Shown piece by piece: positions 17,196 through 25,233 of a stretch of 64,000 nt of DNA. The translations under genes were made by a program, and so were the position numbers. Position 1 is the stretch's first letter, and the number at the start of each line of letters is the position of its first letter. This stretch comes from DATFVJ01 sp963727015. GTDB taxonomy: Bacteria > Actinomycetota > Actinomycetes > Streptosporangiales > Streptosporangiaceae. The DNA is taken from positions 403,352-467,351 of the forward strand of contig CAVSEV010000015.1 in the NCBI GenBank assembly GCA_963727015.1, given 5' to 3'. A model generated the notes under the pieces. The model was given only the letters and a program-made list of their open reading frames with translations, was not told where the DNA came from and did no database searches.

Positions 17196-17864
17196 ATGTC
17201 CATCAAGAGCAAAATGCTCGCCGCCGCCGCAGTACTGGCGCTGGCCGGCGGGCTCAGCGCGGCGGGGGCAGGGGCGGCGAGAGCCGCCACCCCGCAGTGC
17301 GCCAGTAACTGCCTTACGCCAAGAAGCGCGGCGTACCCCGGGTTCGTGGAGAGCGCGCTTTTCGGGATCCCGCTGCGCGGCGTGCCGACGATCGTCAGCC
17401 CGGCCGCCGGCTGGAAACCGGGGGAGGACTTTACCGTCCCAACCGGCGGCCCGATGAACGCGTCCTACTTCTACGCAAATGGCATGGTGTCTGCCGCGAT
17501 CGCCGCCCATTACGGGGGCTCGGGCTATGTCGCGCTTCAGCTCGAGTACGCGCCCTACGGCAAGCCCACCGGCCTGTGTTCGGGCATAGCCAACCCCGCC
17601 TACCAGGACGAGGCCCTGAGCCTGCAGCCGTGCAGCACCCCGGACACCACCGTGTGGATCTTGGACTTCAAGGATTCGCAGATACCGGGCGACTACTCGA
17701 TCATCAACGCGTCGACCACCGACTTCACCCACCCGTTCGTGATGACCATCCTGGGGAACCCGGCCCACCAGCTGTTCACGCCGATCATCTTGCAGCACCT
17801 CACCGGCAACCCGGGCAACGTACCCGCCAACGAGCTGTGGTCCACCGCCGCCGGGACGCTCTGA
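17196..17864 (+). CDS. Secreted protein of unknown function
   Basis: A 222-residue exported protein. The Sec signal peptide is clear: MSIKSKM, a hydrophobic core LAAAAVLALAGGLSAAG, then an AGAARA-AT cleavage site near residue 30. The mature part has cysteines at about 35, 39, 127 and 144, which could form disulfides, and aromatic, strand-rich sequence (MNASYFYANGMVSAAIAAHYGGSGYVALQLEYAPYGKP). I do not recognise a family. A good GAAAGGA ribosome site lies before the ATG. It sits between hydrolase genes and may act outside the cell with the secreted hydrolase that follows. Confidence 0.75.
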   Translation: MSIKSKMLAAAAVLALAGGLSAAGAGAARAATPQCASNCLTPRSAAYPGFVESALFGIPLRGVPTIVSPAAGWKPGEDFTVPTGGPMNASYFYANGMVSAAIAAHYGGSGYVALQLEYAPYGKPTGLCSGIANPAYQDEALSLQPCSTPDTTVWILDFKDSQIPGDYSIINASTTDFTHPFVMTILGNPAHQLFTPIILQHLTGNPGNVPANELWSTAAGTL

Positions 17865-17952
17865 GCGATTTAGCGATGGCGCCGCCCGCCGGGCGTAGCG
17901 CTGCTCGGCTTCCTGGACTAATCCGCGTACGTCATATCCGAAAGGAACCACG

Positions 17953-18825
17953 ATGTCCGTCAAACTCGCCTCGCGGCTCGTCCGAACGCGCCTGATCATC
18001 ATGGCCGCGGTGCTGGCCCTCGTGGGGCTGCTCGCCACCGCGGGCCAGGCCGGCTCCGCCCGCGCTGCTACCACGCGCACCGAGCATGCCGTCGTCACTG
18101 GGGCTGGCTCGGCCAAACCCACCATCGTCCTGGTGCACGGCGCGTGGGCCGACTCAGGCAGCTGGAACGCCGTGATCGGGTTTCTCCAGCGCGCTGGCTA
18201 CACCGTCTACGCCCCGCCCAACCCGCTGGAAGGCCTGGCGATCGATACCGCCACGCTGGCCGATTTCCTGCACCCCATCACCGGCCCGATCGTCCTGGTC
18301 GGGCACTCCTACGGCGGAGAGGTCATCACCAACGCCGCAACCGGGGATGGCCAGGTGAAAGCCCTGGTCTACGACGACGCCTACCTGCCGGAGCAAGGCG
18401 AGGACCTGGTGGACCTGACCACCGCCGGGTCATGCTTCGCGGTACAGGACCGGTCCACGGTGTTCAACTTCGTGGCCGACCCCGTATCACCATCCGGCGC
18501 GGTCGCCTACGTCAAGCCGACCGTGTTCCCCGGCTGCTTCGCCAACGGCCTGCCGGCCAGCGTCGGAGCGGTGCTGGCCGCTACCCAGCGGCCCCTGGCC
18601 ACCAGCACGTTTACCGACCAGTCCGGTGTCCCGGCCTGGCAGACCATCCCGTCCTGGGACGTCGTCGGCACAGCCGACCACATCATCACCCCGGCCGAGC
18701 AGCTATTCATGGCCAACCGGGCACACGCCCATATCACCAAGATCAACGCCCCCCACCTGTCAATGATCACCGACCCGGGAGCCGTGGCCAGTGTCATCAT
18801 CCAGGCAGCCCAGGCCACCAGCTGA
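17953..18825 (+). CDS. Secreted alpha/beta hydrolase
   Basis: A 290-residue alpha/beta hydrolase with an N-terminal signal sequence (RTRLIIMAAVLALVGLLATAGQAGSARA). The mature enzyme has TIVLVHGAWADSGSWNAVIGFL, the serine nucleophile elbow VLVGHSYGGEVI, and a late histidine in ITKINAPHLSMIT. The short loop between core strands and the HGAWADSGSW motif place it with AB_hydrolase_6 esterases related to plant salicylate-type esterases. A GAAAGGA ribosome site precedes the ATG. It resembles the cytoplasmic hydrolase at 20501, so the two may be a duplicated pair working inside and outside the cell. The substrate is unknown. Confidence 0.88.
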   Translation: MSVKLASRLVRTRLIIMAAVLALVGLLATAGQAGSARAATTRTEHAVVTGAGSAKPTIVLVHGAWADSGSWNAVIGFLQRAGYTVYAPPNPLEGLAIDTATLADFLHPITGPIVLVGHSYGGEVITNAATGDGQVKALVYDDAYLPEQGEDLVDLTTAGSCFAVQDRSTVFNFVADPVSPSGAVAYVKPTVFPGCFANGLPASVGAVLAATQRPLATSTFTDQSGVPAWQTIPSWDVVGTADHIITPAEQLFMANRAHAHITKINAPHLSMITDPGAVASVIIQAAQATS

Positions 18826-18874
18826 CGTCAGCAGCTCACCGGCCCCGGCGGCCGGCTAGCACTGAGGAGGCAGC

Positions 18875-19390
18875 ATGATCATCTCTTCCGGCGACCTGGT
18901 TCGGCGCAACGCGGCGTTCGCCGCGACGGGGGCATTCGCCGGCCTTCCCTTCCCGACCAACGAGACCCTGCAGGTGCTCGGCTGCGTCGACTCCCGGGTC
19001 GATCCGAGTGATGTGCTCGGTCTCGAGCTCGGCGAAGGTGTCGTGATGCGCAACATCGGCGGCCGGATCACCCCGGCGACGCTGCGCTCATGGGCCCTGC
19101 TGGGCCGACTTGGCCGGGGCCAGCCCCCGAGAAGCGGGCACCTGGTGATCCTGCACCACACCGACTGCGGCATCATCCGCCTCGCGGACTATCCCGAGCA
19201 GCTCGCCGCGTTCTTCGAGATACCGGCAGACGAGCTGGAGAGCAAGGCGGTCGACGATCCGTACGCGGCGGTGCGGGTCGACGCCGCCATCGCCCGGCAT
19301 ACTCTGCCGCCGAGCCGGCTCGTGTCCGGCCTGGTCTACGACGTCAACACCGGGCTCATCGAGATCGTCGACCCGGCCACCGGGGAGTAG
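18875..19390 (+). CDS. Beta-class carbonic anhydrase
   Basis: A 171-residue zinc enzyme that interconverts CO2 and bicarbonate. The zinc and active-site motifs are LQVLGCVDSRVDPSDVLGLELGE (C, D, R) and LVILHHTDCGIIRLAD (H, C). MRNIGGRITPATLRSWALL is the usual helix between them. It is on the short side for the family. A GAGGAGG ribosome site precedes the ATG. It lies 5 bases before the metallo-beta-lactamase-fold gene, so the two are surely co-transcribed. Its role in a hydrolase operon is not obvious; some relatives in such contexts are not proven carbonic anhydrases. Confidence 0.88.
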   Translation: MIISSGDLVRRNAAFAATGAFAGLPFPTNETLQVLGCVDSRVDPSDVLGLELGEGVVMRNIGGRITPATLRSWALLGRLGRGQPPRSGHLVILHHTDCGIIRLADYPEQLAAFFEIPADELESKAVDDPYAAVRVDAAIARHTLPPSRLVSGLVYDVNTGLIEIVDPATGE

Positions 19391-19395
19391 CAGCC

Positions 19396-20508
19396 GTGTG
19401 CACCGAACCGGCCACCGCCGACGACGTCCGCGCCGCGATGCCGCACCCGGTCGTGGGCAGCGCGGCCGACCCGATCGCACTGGAGCCGGTGGACGACGTC
19501 GTCGTCACCACGCTGGTCGACAACGTCTACGATGCCCTGCTCACCGGCGACGACACCATCACCCGAGCGCCGTTGGCAGCCGGAACTGCCCAAGCGCCCC
19601 AGTTCGAGCCGGGGCGTACCAACGTCGGGCTGATGGCCGAGCACGGCTTCTCCGCGCTGGTCACCGTCCGCCGCGGCGACACCACGACGTCCGTGCTGTT
19701 CGACACCGGGCTGTCCCCGGATGCGATGGTCACCAACGCCGACCGGCTCGGCCTCGACCTGTCCGGCCTGCACGCCGTAGTGCTCAGCCACGGCCACTTC
19801 GACCACGCCGGCGGCCTGGCCGGACTCGCCGGGCGGCGCGGTACCCGGTCCTTGCCGATGGTTGTCCACCCGCTGGTGTGGACCCGCCGCCGCCTCGCCC
19901 TGCCCGGCGGCGGGGCCGACGACTGGCCGACACTCAGCAAACGTGCACTGACCGGCGAGGGCTTCGACGTGATCGAGCGCCGCCAGCCGTCCCTGCTCGT
20001 CGACGGCTCAATCCTGATCACCGGTGAGGTCGACCGCACCACCGACTTCGAACACGGCATGCCCCCAGCACACCAGCACTGGACCGGCACAACGTGGGAA
20101 CCCGACCCGCTGATCCTCGACGACCAGGCCCTCGTCGTGAACGTGCGGGGCAAGGGACTGGTCATCGTGACCGGCTGCGGGCACGCCGGCGCCGTCAACA
20201 TCGTCCGCCACGCACAGCGGCTGACCGGCGTCCCCCGGCTGCATGCACTACTCGGCGGCCTGCACCTGGGCGGCGCCTTCTTCACCCCGAGCATCGGCCC
20301 GACGGTCCACGCGCTCACCGAACTGGCACCCGACCTACTGGTACCCGGACACTGCACCGGCTGGCGAGCACAACACACCCTCGCCGCCGCGCTACCCGAC
20401 AGCTGGGTCCAAGGCAGCAGCGGCACCCGCTACCAGCTCACCGCCGGGCCGACAAGCATCACCGCAGACCGAAAACCAAAAACCGGAAAGGACCAGACAG
20501 ATGAGTGA
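19396..20508 (+). CDS. Metallo-beta-lactamase-fold hydrolase
   Basis: A 370-residue MBL-fold protein. The metal site HxHxDH is in AVVLSHGHFDHAGGLAGLA, preceded by SVLFDTGLSPDAMVTNADRLG. Further ligands are in VIVTGCGHAGAVNIVRHAQ and LLVPGHCTGWRAQH. This pattern fits the subgroup related to methanopterin-biosynthesis and 7,8-dihydropterin-type enzymes that act on small molecules. The GTG at 19396 follows a GGGGAG site and lies 5 bases after the carbonic anhydrase stop. Its end overlaps the next hydrolase gene by 8 bases, showing translational coupling. The substrate is unknown. Confidence 0.87.
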   Translation: MCTEPATADDVRAAMPHPVVGSAADPIALEPVDDVVVTTLVDNVYDALLTGDDTITRAPLAAGTAQAPQFEPGRTNVGLMAEHGFSALVTVRRGDTTTSVLFDTGLSPDAMVTNADRLGLDLSGLHAVVLSHGHFDHAGGLAGLAGRRGTRSLPMVVHPLVWTRRRLALPGGGADDWPTLSKRALTGEGFDVIERRQPSLLVDGSILITGEVDRTTDFEHGMPPAHQHWTGTTWEPDPLILDDQALVVNVRGKGLVIVTGCGHAGAVNIVRHAQRLTGVPRLHALLGGLHLGGAFFTPSIGPTVHALTELAPDLLVPGHCTGWRAQHTLAAALPDSWVQGSSGTRYQLTAGPTSITADRKPKTGKDQTDE

Positions 20509-21196
20509 CCTGCCGAATATCGTGCTCGTCCACGGTGCGTGGGCCGACGGCTCCAGCTGGAGCGCGGTGATCGAGCGCTTGCAGGGCAGCGGCTATCACG
20601 TCACCGCACCGCAGTTCCCGATGACCTCGCTGGCGGCTGATGTCGCCCGGCTGCGCCAGGTGCTGGCCCGCCAGGACGGACCGGCGATCGTGGCCGGCCA
20701 CTCCTACGGCGGCCAGATCATCACTGCCCTGGGCGCTGACGCGCCGAACGTGGCCGGGCTGGTGTACATCGCGGCGTTCGGGCTGGACGAAGGCGAATCG
20801 ATCGGCGCGTTGCTCGGCCAGGGACCGCCCAGCCCGGCGCTGGCCCACCTGATCATCGACGAGCAGGGGTTCGCCTGGCTGCCCGAAGAGGACTTCGTCG
20901 GCCACTTCGCGGCCGACGTCGACCCGGTGCGGGCCCGGGTGATGTGGGCGGTGCAGCAGCCGCTGTCCGCCTCCGCGCTGCAGGAGGTGATGGGCGTCCC
21001 GGCGTGGAAATCACGGCCGTCGTGGTTCCTGGTCGCCGCCGGCGATCAGGCCATCCCGCCCGAAGCCGAGCGCCAGTTTGCCGCCCGCATGGGCGCCACC
21101 ACCGTCGAGGTGCCGTCCAACCACGTGGCGATGGTCTCCCACCCGCAAGACGTGCTGGCCCTCATCCAGGCCGCCGCTCAGGCCGCGCAGGCCTAG
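20501..21196 (+). CDS. Alpha/beta hydrolase, cytoplasmic esterase type
   Basis: A 231-residue alpha/beta hydrolase with no signal peptide. It starts MSDLPNIVLVHGAWADGSSWSAVIERL. The serine elbow is IVAGHSYGGQIIT, an acidic residue lies in SWFLVAAGDQAIPPEAE, and the histidine is in VEVPSNHVAMVSHP. The first 30 residues closely match the secreted hydrolase at 17953, so the genes look like paralogues. The ATG at 20501 has a GGAAAGGA ribosome site and overlaps the metallo-hydrolase stop. The two genes should be translated together. A hairpin follows the stop codon. Confidence 0.9.
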   Translation: MSDLPNIVLVHGAWADGSSWSAVIERLQGSGYHVTAPQFPMTSLAADVARLRQVLARQDGPAIVAGHSYGGQIITALGADAPNVAGLVYIAAFGLDEGESIGALLGQGPPSPALAHLIIDEQGFAWLPEEDFVGHFAADVDPVRARVMWAVQQPLSASALQEVMGVPAWKSRPSWFLVAAGDQAIPPEAERQFAARMGATTVEVPSNHVAMVSHPQDVLALIQAAAQAAQA

Positions 21197-21214
21197 GCTG
21201 GCCGGGGGCCGTAA

Positions 21215-21262
21215 CACCACGGCCCGTTCGGAACAACGATCTTTACTGAACGGGCCGTGGTG
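21215..21262. terminator. Perfect 15-bp hairpin between hydrolase genes
   Basis: CACCACGGCCCGTTC (21215-21229) is exactly complementary to 21248-21262, with an 18-base loop. It lies 18 bases after one hydrolase stop and 28 before the next ATG. No T-run follows, so it may be a Rho-independent-like terminator, an attenuator or an mRNA stabiliser. Confidence 0.6.
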
Positions 21263-21289
21263 CACGCCACCCGCAACGAAGGGAGCACC

Positions 21290-22138
21290 ATGATGGCTAC
21301 ATACTCGAGCCTTCCGAACAAGCTGGTCAGCGCGGTGAACGGCATCGACTACGCATACCGGGACGCGGGCGAGGGGCCGGTTCCGCTGGTGCTGCTCCAG
21401 CACTTCCGCGGAAACCTGGACAACTGGGATCCCGCGCTGATCGACGCGCTGGCCTCGACCCGGCGAGTCGTGGCATTCGACAACGCCGGCGTCGGCGGCT
21501 CCACCGGCACCACCCCGCACGTCATCGAGCAGATGGCACACGACGCCATCGCCTTCCTGACCGCCCTTGAGCTCCGCCAGGCCGATATCCTCGGCTTCTC
21601 CATCGGCAGTTTCGTCGCGCAGGAGATCGCGCTGATCCGGCCGGACCTGGCCCGCAGGCTGATCCTGGCCTCCTCGGCCCCCCGCGGCGCGGCTGGCATG
21701 CACGGCTGGGCGCCTGAGGTCATGGGGGCGGTCGGCAGGCCCGAAACCAACCCCGAGGGGTACCTCGAGGTGTTCTTCGCACGATCATCGTCCAGCCGGC
21801 AGGCCGGCCAGGAAGTACTACGGCGCATCTATGCCCGGACCGAGGACCGGGACAAGGCGACCACCTGGGCCACCCGCGAGGCGCAATACGATGCGGTCTG
21901 TGCCTGGGGGATCCCCGATCATTCCCAGCTGCAACGGCTGAGCGGCATCAGCCAGCCGGTCTTTGTGGCCAACGGCGACCGCGACTCGATGATCCTGCCG
22001 CACTATTCCTACCTGATCGCGGGCCTGATCCCGCAGGCCACGGTGAAGATCTACCCCGACTCCGCGCATGGGTTTCTGTTCCAGAATCACGCAGAATTCG
22101 CCGCCGACGTCAAGGCCTTCCTAGCCAAGCCGGACTAG
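21290..22138 (+). CDS. Alpha/beta hydrolase
   Basis: A 282-residue alpha/beta hydrolase. PLVLLQHFRGNLDNWDPALIDAL has QHFRG in place of the usual HG oxyanion motif, which is typical of one perhydrolase/esterase branch. The nucleophile elbow is ILGFSIGSFVAQEIAL (serine). The acid is probably in VANGDRDSMILP and the histidine is in IYPDSAHGFLFQN. The ATG at 21290 has a GAAGGGAG site; the frame extends upstream into the hairpin, which argues against an earlier start. It is the last gene of the run. A hairpin separates it from the operon, so its level may differ. Confidence 0.88.
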   Translation: MMATYSSLPNKLVSAVNGIDYAYRDAGEGPVPLVLLQHFRGNLDNWDPALIDALASTRRVVAFDNAGVGGSTGTTPHVIEQMAHDAIAFLTALELRQADILGFSIGSFVAQEIALIRPDLARRLILASSAPRGAAGMHGWAPEVMGAVGRPETNPEGYLEVFFARSSSSRQAGQEVLRRIYARTEDRDKATTWATREAQYDAVCAWGIPDHSQLQRLSGISQPVFVANGDRDSMILPHYSYLIAGLIPQATVKIYPDSAHGFLFQNHAEFAADVKAFLAKPD

Positions 22139-22645
22139 ACCCACCCCAAAGCACCCGGCCGGGAACTCATGGATCGAGGGTCCTCACCGTGAACGGCCAG
22201 CTCCCGCCCGCGGCTAAGGCCGGTTGGCGACATCGCCGAGTCGCTTCGCTAAACGCTGCAGAATAGCCAGTTCTGAGCGAGCGCCCGGCGAATCTGATCG
22301 TCGCTCCTGGGCGATCAGATCGGCATATCGCGCGCCATGTCTCGGGTCGGCCGCTACCGTCCGTGACGCGAGCCGGGGTAGCCGTGAGCCGCCATGGCGA
22401 GTATCTCGGCGCCAACGTCAGCACGGAGGAGGCGTCCAACGGATGGGTATGCAGCAACCGGCGCTCGCCGCGAGTCTGGTCAGGCGCTGATGGCGGGTGA
22501 ACGCGTAACACCTCGGTGAATAGGCTGTATCTCGGTTGACGGCCAGCCGGGCTGAGTGAGAACTGGCCTCCAGGAACCGCGTTGTCTCCCGTACCTGCGT
22601 TAATGTCGCCACTGCTGTCTCCTCCGCTGATGGCTGGCCGGGTGC
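22139..22645. other. Intergenic region with no recognised gene
   Basis: About 500 bp between convergent genes. Minus-strand open frames (for example 22167-22730) overlap the neighbouring gene's 3' end and have irregular composition with no family signal. I see no strong terminator hairpin. Confidence 0.45.
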
Positions 22646-23236
22646 CTAGCACACGACGACCCACACGACCTTTCCGCGTTGATCCGGGGCGGATGCGCTC
22701 ATGTGTCCGCTGGGGAAGTACCAGCCCCATTGGTCGCTGATGGCATCGACCAGCAGCAGCCCCCGGCCGTTCTCGGCAGTCTCGTCAGGGTCAGTTTGCG
22801 CGGGCGGCAGCGGGCTGGCATCCCAGGCCAAGATGAGGACCTGCGCCCGGTCGGAGACCAGCCACAGCCGGACGGCGGCCTGGCTCATCTTGCGGGATAC
22901 CTGCACCGCGTTCGTGACCATCTCCGAGACCAGCAGTTCGGTGCTGTCGGCCAGACCGGCCAGACCCCATTCCCACAGCAGGTGCCGGGCGTGGAGGCGG
23001 GCGCATGGCACCGCGCCGGGAAGCGCGCCGAGTTCGAGGAAGCTCCGGAGCGGCCACTGGTCGGCAGAGCTGTCTTCCTGATGGCCGGCGAAAGGCGGTA
23101 TCCGTATCGCAGCTTCAGCCGGGCGGGCACGGGAATCGCCGTGAGCCAGCGGGGACGATGCCCTGGGCGCGAACCCGGCATGACAAGTGTGGCCGCCCGC
23201 GCTGGCCTGCCGGGCGGGACTCGTCGTGCCGTGCAT
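22646..23236 (-). CDS. RsbW/SpoIIAB-like ATP-binding protein
   Basis: A 196-residue protein whose residues 65-196 form a HATPase_c_2 domain (GHKL fold) of the anti-sigma/serine kinase type common in actinobacteria. Visible motifs are GLADSTELLVSEMVTNAVQVS (N box), LILAWDASPLPP (G1-like) and DPDETAENGRGLLLVDAISDQWG (G2), followed by GKVVWVVV. The first 60 residues are low-complexity, so the true start may be downstream. These small kinases usually sit by DUF397, DUF5753 or XRE regulators, as here. Their partners are mostly unknown; switching of a sigma factor is inferred only from distant relatives. Confidence 0.8.
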   Translation of the reverse strand: MHGTTSPARQASAGGHTCHAGFAPRASSPLAHGDSRARPAEAAIRIPPFAGHQEDSSADQWPLRSFLELGALPGAVPCARLHARHLLWEWGLAGLADSTELLVSEMVTNAVQVSRKMSQAAVRLWLVSDRAQVLILAWDASPLPPAQTDPDETAENGRGLLLVDAISDQWGWYFPSGHMSASAPDQRGKVVWVVVC

Positions 23237-23572
23237 GGAAGCCTCCCCTTATCGCGTGGTCATCCAGCCCGCCCCGCCCGGTGCTGCCGACCGATACCAA
23301 CCGCACCTCGCTCCCCCCGAGCGGGCTCTGGCTCCTGTCTCAGGTCCGGTCAGCTTGGCCCTGGGTCTCGACGGCGGGATCGTCTTCGCGGCCCTGATCT
23401 CGGACGCGTGCCTTATCCGCGACGGAGCACCGTCGCCTACCACGTGCGGGGATCGGATCGGCCGGTCACCATGCGGGATGCCCTCTCCTCGTGTGCGGAG
23501 CCTTGCTAGCTCACAACGCTAGGGAGACACGAGGGAGGGTGGAAGCGAATGTGCACGGACTTGCACGCGACT
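23237..23572. other. Intergenic region upstream of the ATP-binding protein gene
   Basis: A stretch of 336 bp between two minus-strand genes. Nothing with coding character was found. A DUF397 gene, often placed beside a DUF5753 regulator, is absent here. Confidence 0.45.
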
Positions 23573-24424
23573 TCAGCCGAGCGCGGCGATCGCGCCGGTG
23601 ATCAGCGTGCGCGCCTCGTGACCGCGGACGGCCATCGCGGACAGCGCCGAGAAGGCCCGGTCGTAGATGGCGATCTCGCGTGGCTGCGTGACCGTCACCC
23701 TCGCGGACAGCAGTTCGGCGTCGACTCTGGCGTCATCGAACACGATGAATCCCTCCACCGTCCACATCGGCCGTTCCCTGACCGTGAAGGGGATCACGCC
23801 GATGGATACGGTGGGCATGGAGGTCACCGAGAGCAGGTGCCCGAACTGGCCGGCCATCACCTCGGCGTTGCCGACCTGGTAGCGCAGGACCGCCTCTTCG
23901 ATGACGACGTCGAACTGGTGGTCCTGGTCGTACAGGATGCGGGAACGTTCCAGGCGGGCATCGGCTGCCCGCTCGCTATCGTCGGGTATTCCGCGGAAAG
24001 CGGTGATCGCGGACAGCAGCGCCGCGGCGTAGGCCGGCGTCTGGAACAAGCCCGGCACCACATGAGACTGGTAGGCGCGGAACCGGGTCGTCTGCTCGTA
24101 CAGCGGGACGAGGGATTCCTGGAGATGCCGCAAGCCGGTGACTTCCAGCCGCCGCCACTCGGTGTACATCGAGTCAGCCGCGCGTGAGGAGGCGATCAGG
24201 TCAGCGGCCTGGTCATCGGCGCCGCAGATCTGGCACCACAGCCGGATGTCGGCATCGGACGGCGGCGTCCTGACGTGCTCGATCCGCGAGACCTTGGATT
24301 CGTGCCAGCCAGCGGCGAACGCGAGTGCCCGCGCGGTCAGCCCGGCATCGAGCCGGATCTCGCGGAGCCGCTGAACGAGCGCGGCCCGCGCCCGGCGCAC
24401 GCTCGATGACGGCGAGATAGCCAT
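23573..24424 (-). CDS. XRE-family regulator with DUF5753 domain
   Basis: A 283-residue protein. An N-terminal helix-turn-helix (LVQRLREIRLDAGLTARALAFAAGWHESKVSRIEHVRTPPSDADIRLW, residues 17-65) is followed by DUF5753 (PF19054), seen as TTRFRAYQSHVVPGLFQTPAYAAALLSA and VMAGQFGHLLSVTSMPTVSIGVIPF. These actinobacterial regulators resemble antitoxin-like Scr1 proteins and usually pair with a small DUF397 protein, not seen next to this one. The ATG at 24424 is preceded by a weak ribosome site. It lies 19 bases after the DUF6879 stop, so the two are likely co-transcribed. Confidence 0.9.
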   Translation of the reverse strand: MAISPSSSVRRARAALVQRLREIRLDAGLTARALAFAAGWHESKVSRIEHVRTPPSDADIRLWCQICGADDQAADLIASSRAADSMYTEWRRLEVTGLRHLQESLVPLYEQTTRFRAYQSHVVPGLFQTPAYAAALLSAITAFRGIPDDSERAADARLERSRILYDQDHQFDVVIEEAVLRYQVGNAEVMAGQFGHLLSVTSMPTVSIGVIPFTVRERPMWTVEGFIVFDDARVDAELLSARVTVTQPREIAIYDRAFSALSAMAVRGHEARTLITGAIAALG

Positions 24425-24443
24425 GTCAGCAGGGAAGGCGAGG

Positions 24444-24959
24444 TCAGGCGGGCCGGTAGTCCTGATGGTCGATGGCCCGTTCCCAGACCGCCTCGAACGC
24501 CGCCGCGCACAGCTTGACGACTGCGGGCTCGTCGGTCATCTCGTGGCCGAGGCCGGTGCCGTCGCCGGCGAAGTAACCGAAGCGGACCAGGCGGTCGTCG
24601 AAGACCCAGAAGTCATTGCCGGGCAGCGCGAGATCGGACGCGCGCCGCCGTGGCAGCCAGCGCACCTGCTCTCCGGCCGCGATGTTCATCGAGTCCGTCA
24701 CGTCGTACTCGAACCGGATGTACGGCGTCACCGGCTCGGAGATGATGCGCGCCCGGCGCATCACGACCCCGCGCGCTAGCGCACCGCCGACTAGGGCATG
24801 CCAGTCCGCCTCCCGCTGGGTGCGGTCATGCGGCGGGCCGCCCTGCCAGGCGATGAACGACGGATCGCCGGGCACGTAGGCGTCGCGCATCTCCAGGTGC
24901 ACGGCTGAGCGCTGCGTACCCGCGATCAGCTCCTCAAACGGCGGGACCTCTGCTGGCAC
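24444..24959 (-). CDS. DUF6879 family protein
   Basis: A 171-residue protein of a family almost always found next to DUF5753/XRE genes in actinobacteria. Typical pieces are the start PAEVPPFEELIAGTQRSAVHLEMRDAY, WHALVGGALARGVVMRRARIISEPVTPYIRFEYDVT, AGEQVRWLPRRRASDLALPGNDFWVFDDRLVRFGYF and AVWERAIDHQDYRPA. The function is unknown. Association with antitoxin-like regulators suggests a toxin or effector role, which is inference. It starts at GTG 24959 and overlaps the upstream small gene by 26 bases. Confidence 0.85.
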   Translation of the reverse strand: MPAEVPPFEELIAGTQRSAVHLEMRDAYVPGDPSFIAWQGGPPHDRTQREADWHALVGGALARGVVMRRARIISEPVTPYIRFEYDVTDSMNIAAGEQVRWLPRRRASDLALPGNDFWVFDDRLVRFGYFAGDGTGLGHEMTDEPAVVKLCAAAFEAVWERAIDHQDYRPA

Positions 24960-25164
24960 CGGCCACCTCCTGGAAGAACTGCGCCATCCGTGCCGGGAAC
25001 CGCATCACTACCTCGCGATGGTCCGGCGCGGTCTCGGCCAGCATCACGGGGTCAGTGATCTTCCATCCCTTGAGCACGAAGTCTCCGGTCGTGTCATCGA
25101 CCCATGCCGTGGGACAGTCACTCCCGTCCGTACCTGGGTCGATGCCGATGAACTGTAGCGCCAT
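24934..25164 (-). CDS. Small hypothetical protein upstream of DUF6879
   Basis: A 76-residue protein beginning MALQFIGIDPGTDGSDCPTA. The ATG at 25164 has an excellent GAGGAGG ribosome site 5 bases upstream, which decides this start over earlier ones. No domain is recognised, but small genes of this kind often precede DUF6879 and DUF5753 genes in related genomes. It overlaps the DUF6879 gene by 26 bases, indicating translational coupling of the three-gene set. Confidence 0.75.
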   Translation of the reverse strand: MALQFIGIDPGTDGSDCPTAWVDDTTGDFVLKGWKITDPVMLAETAPDHREVVMRFPARMAQFFQEVAGASRGPAV

Positions 25165-25233
25165 GGCGGCCTCCTCCGCTCGGGTGCCTGCGCGGACTTG
25201 CACACCGACTATCTATCCGGCACGACGGCCCGG

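Noticed and set aside
22167..22730. Minus-strand frame of 187 codons
   Set aside because: It overlaps the ATP-binding gene and has irregular composition, no ribosome site and no recognisable family.
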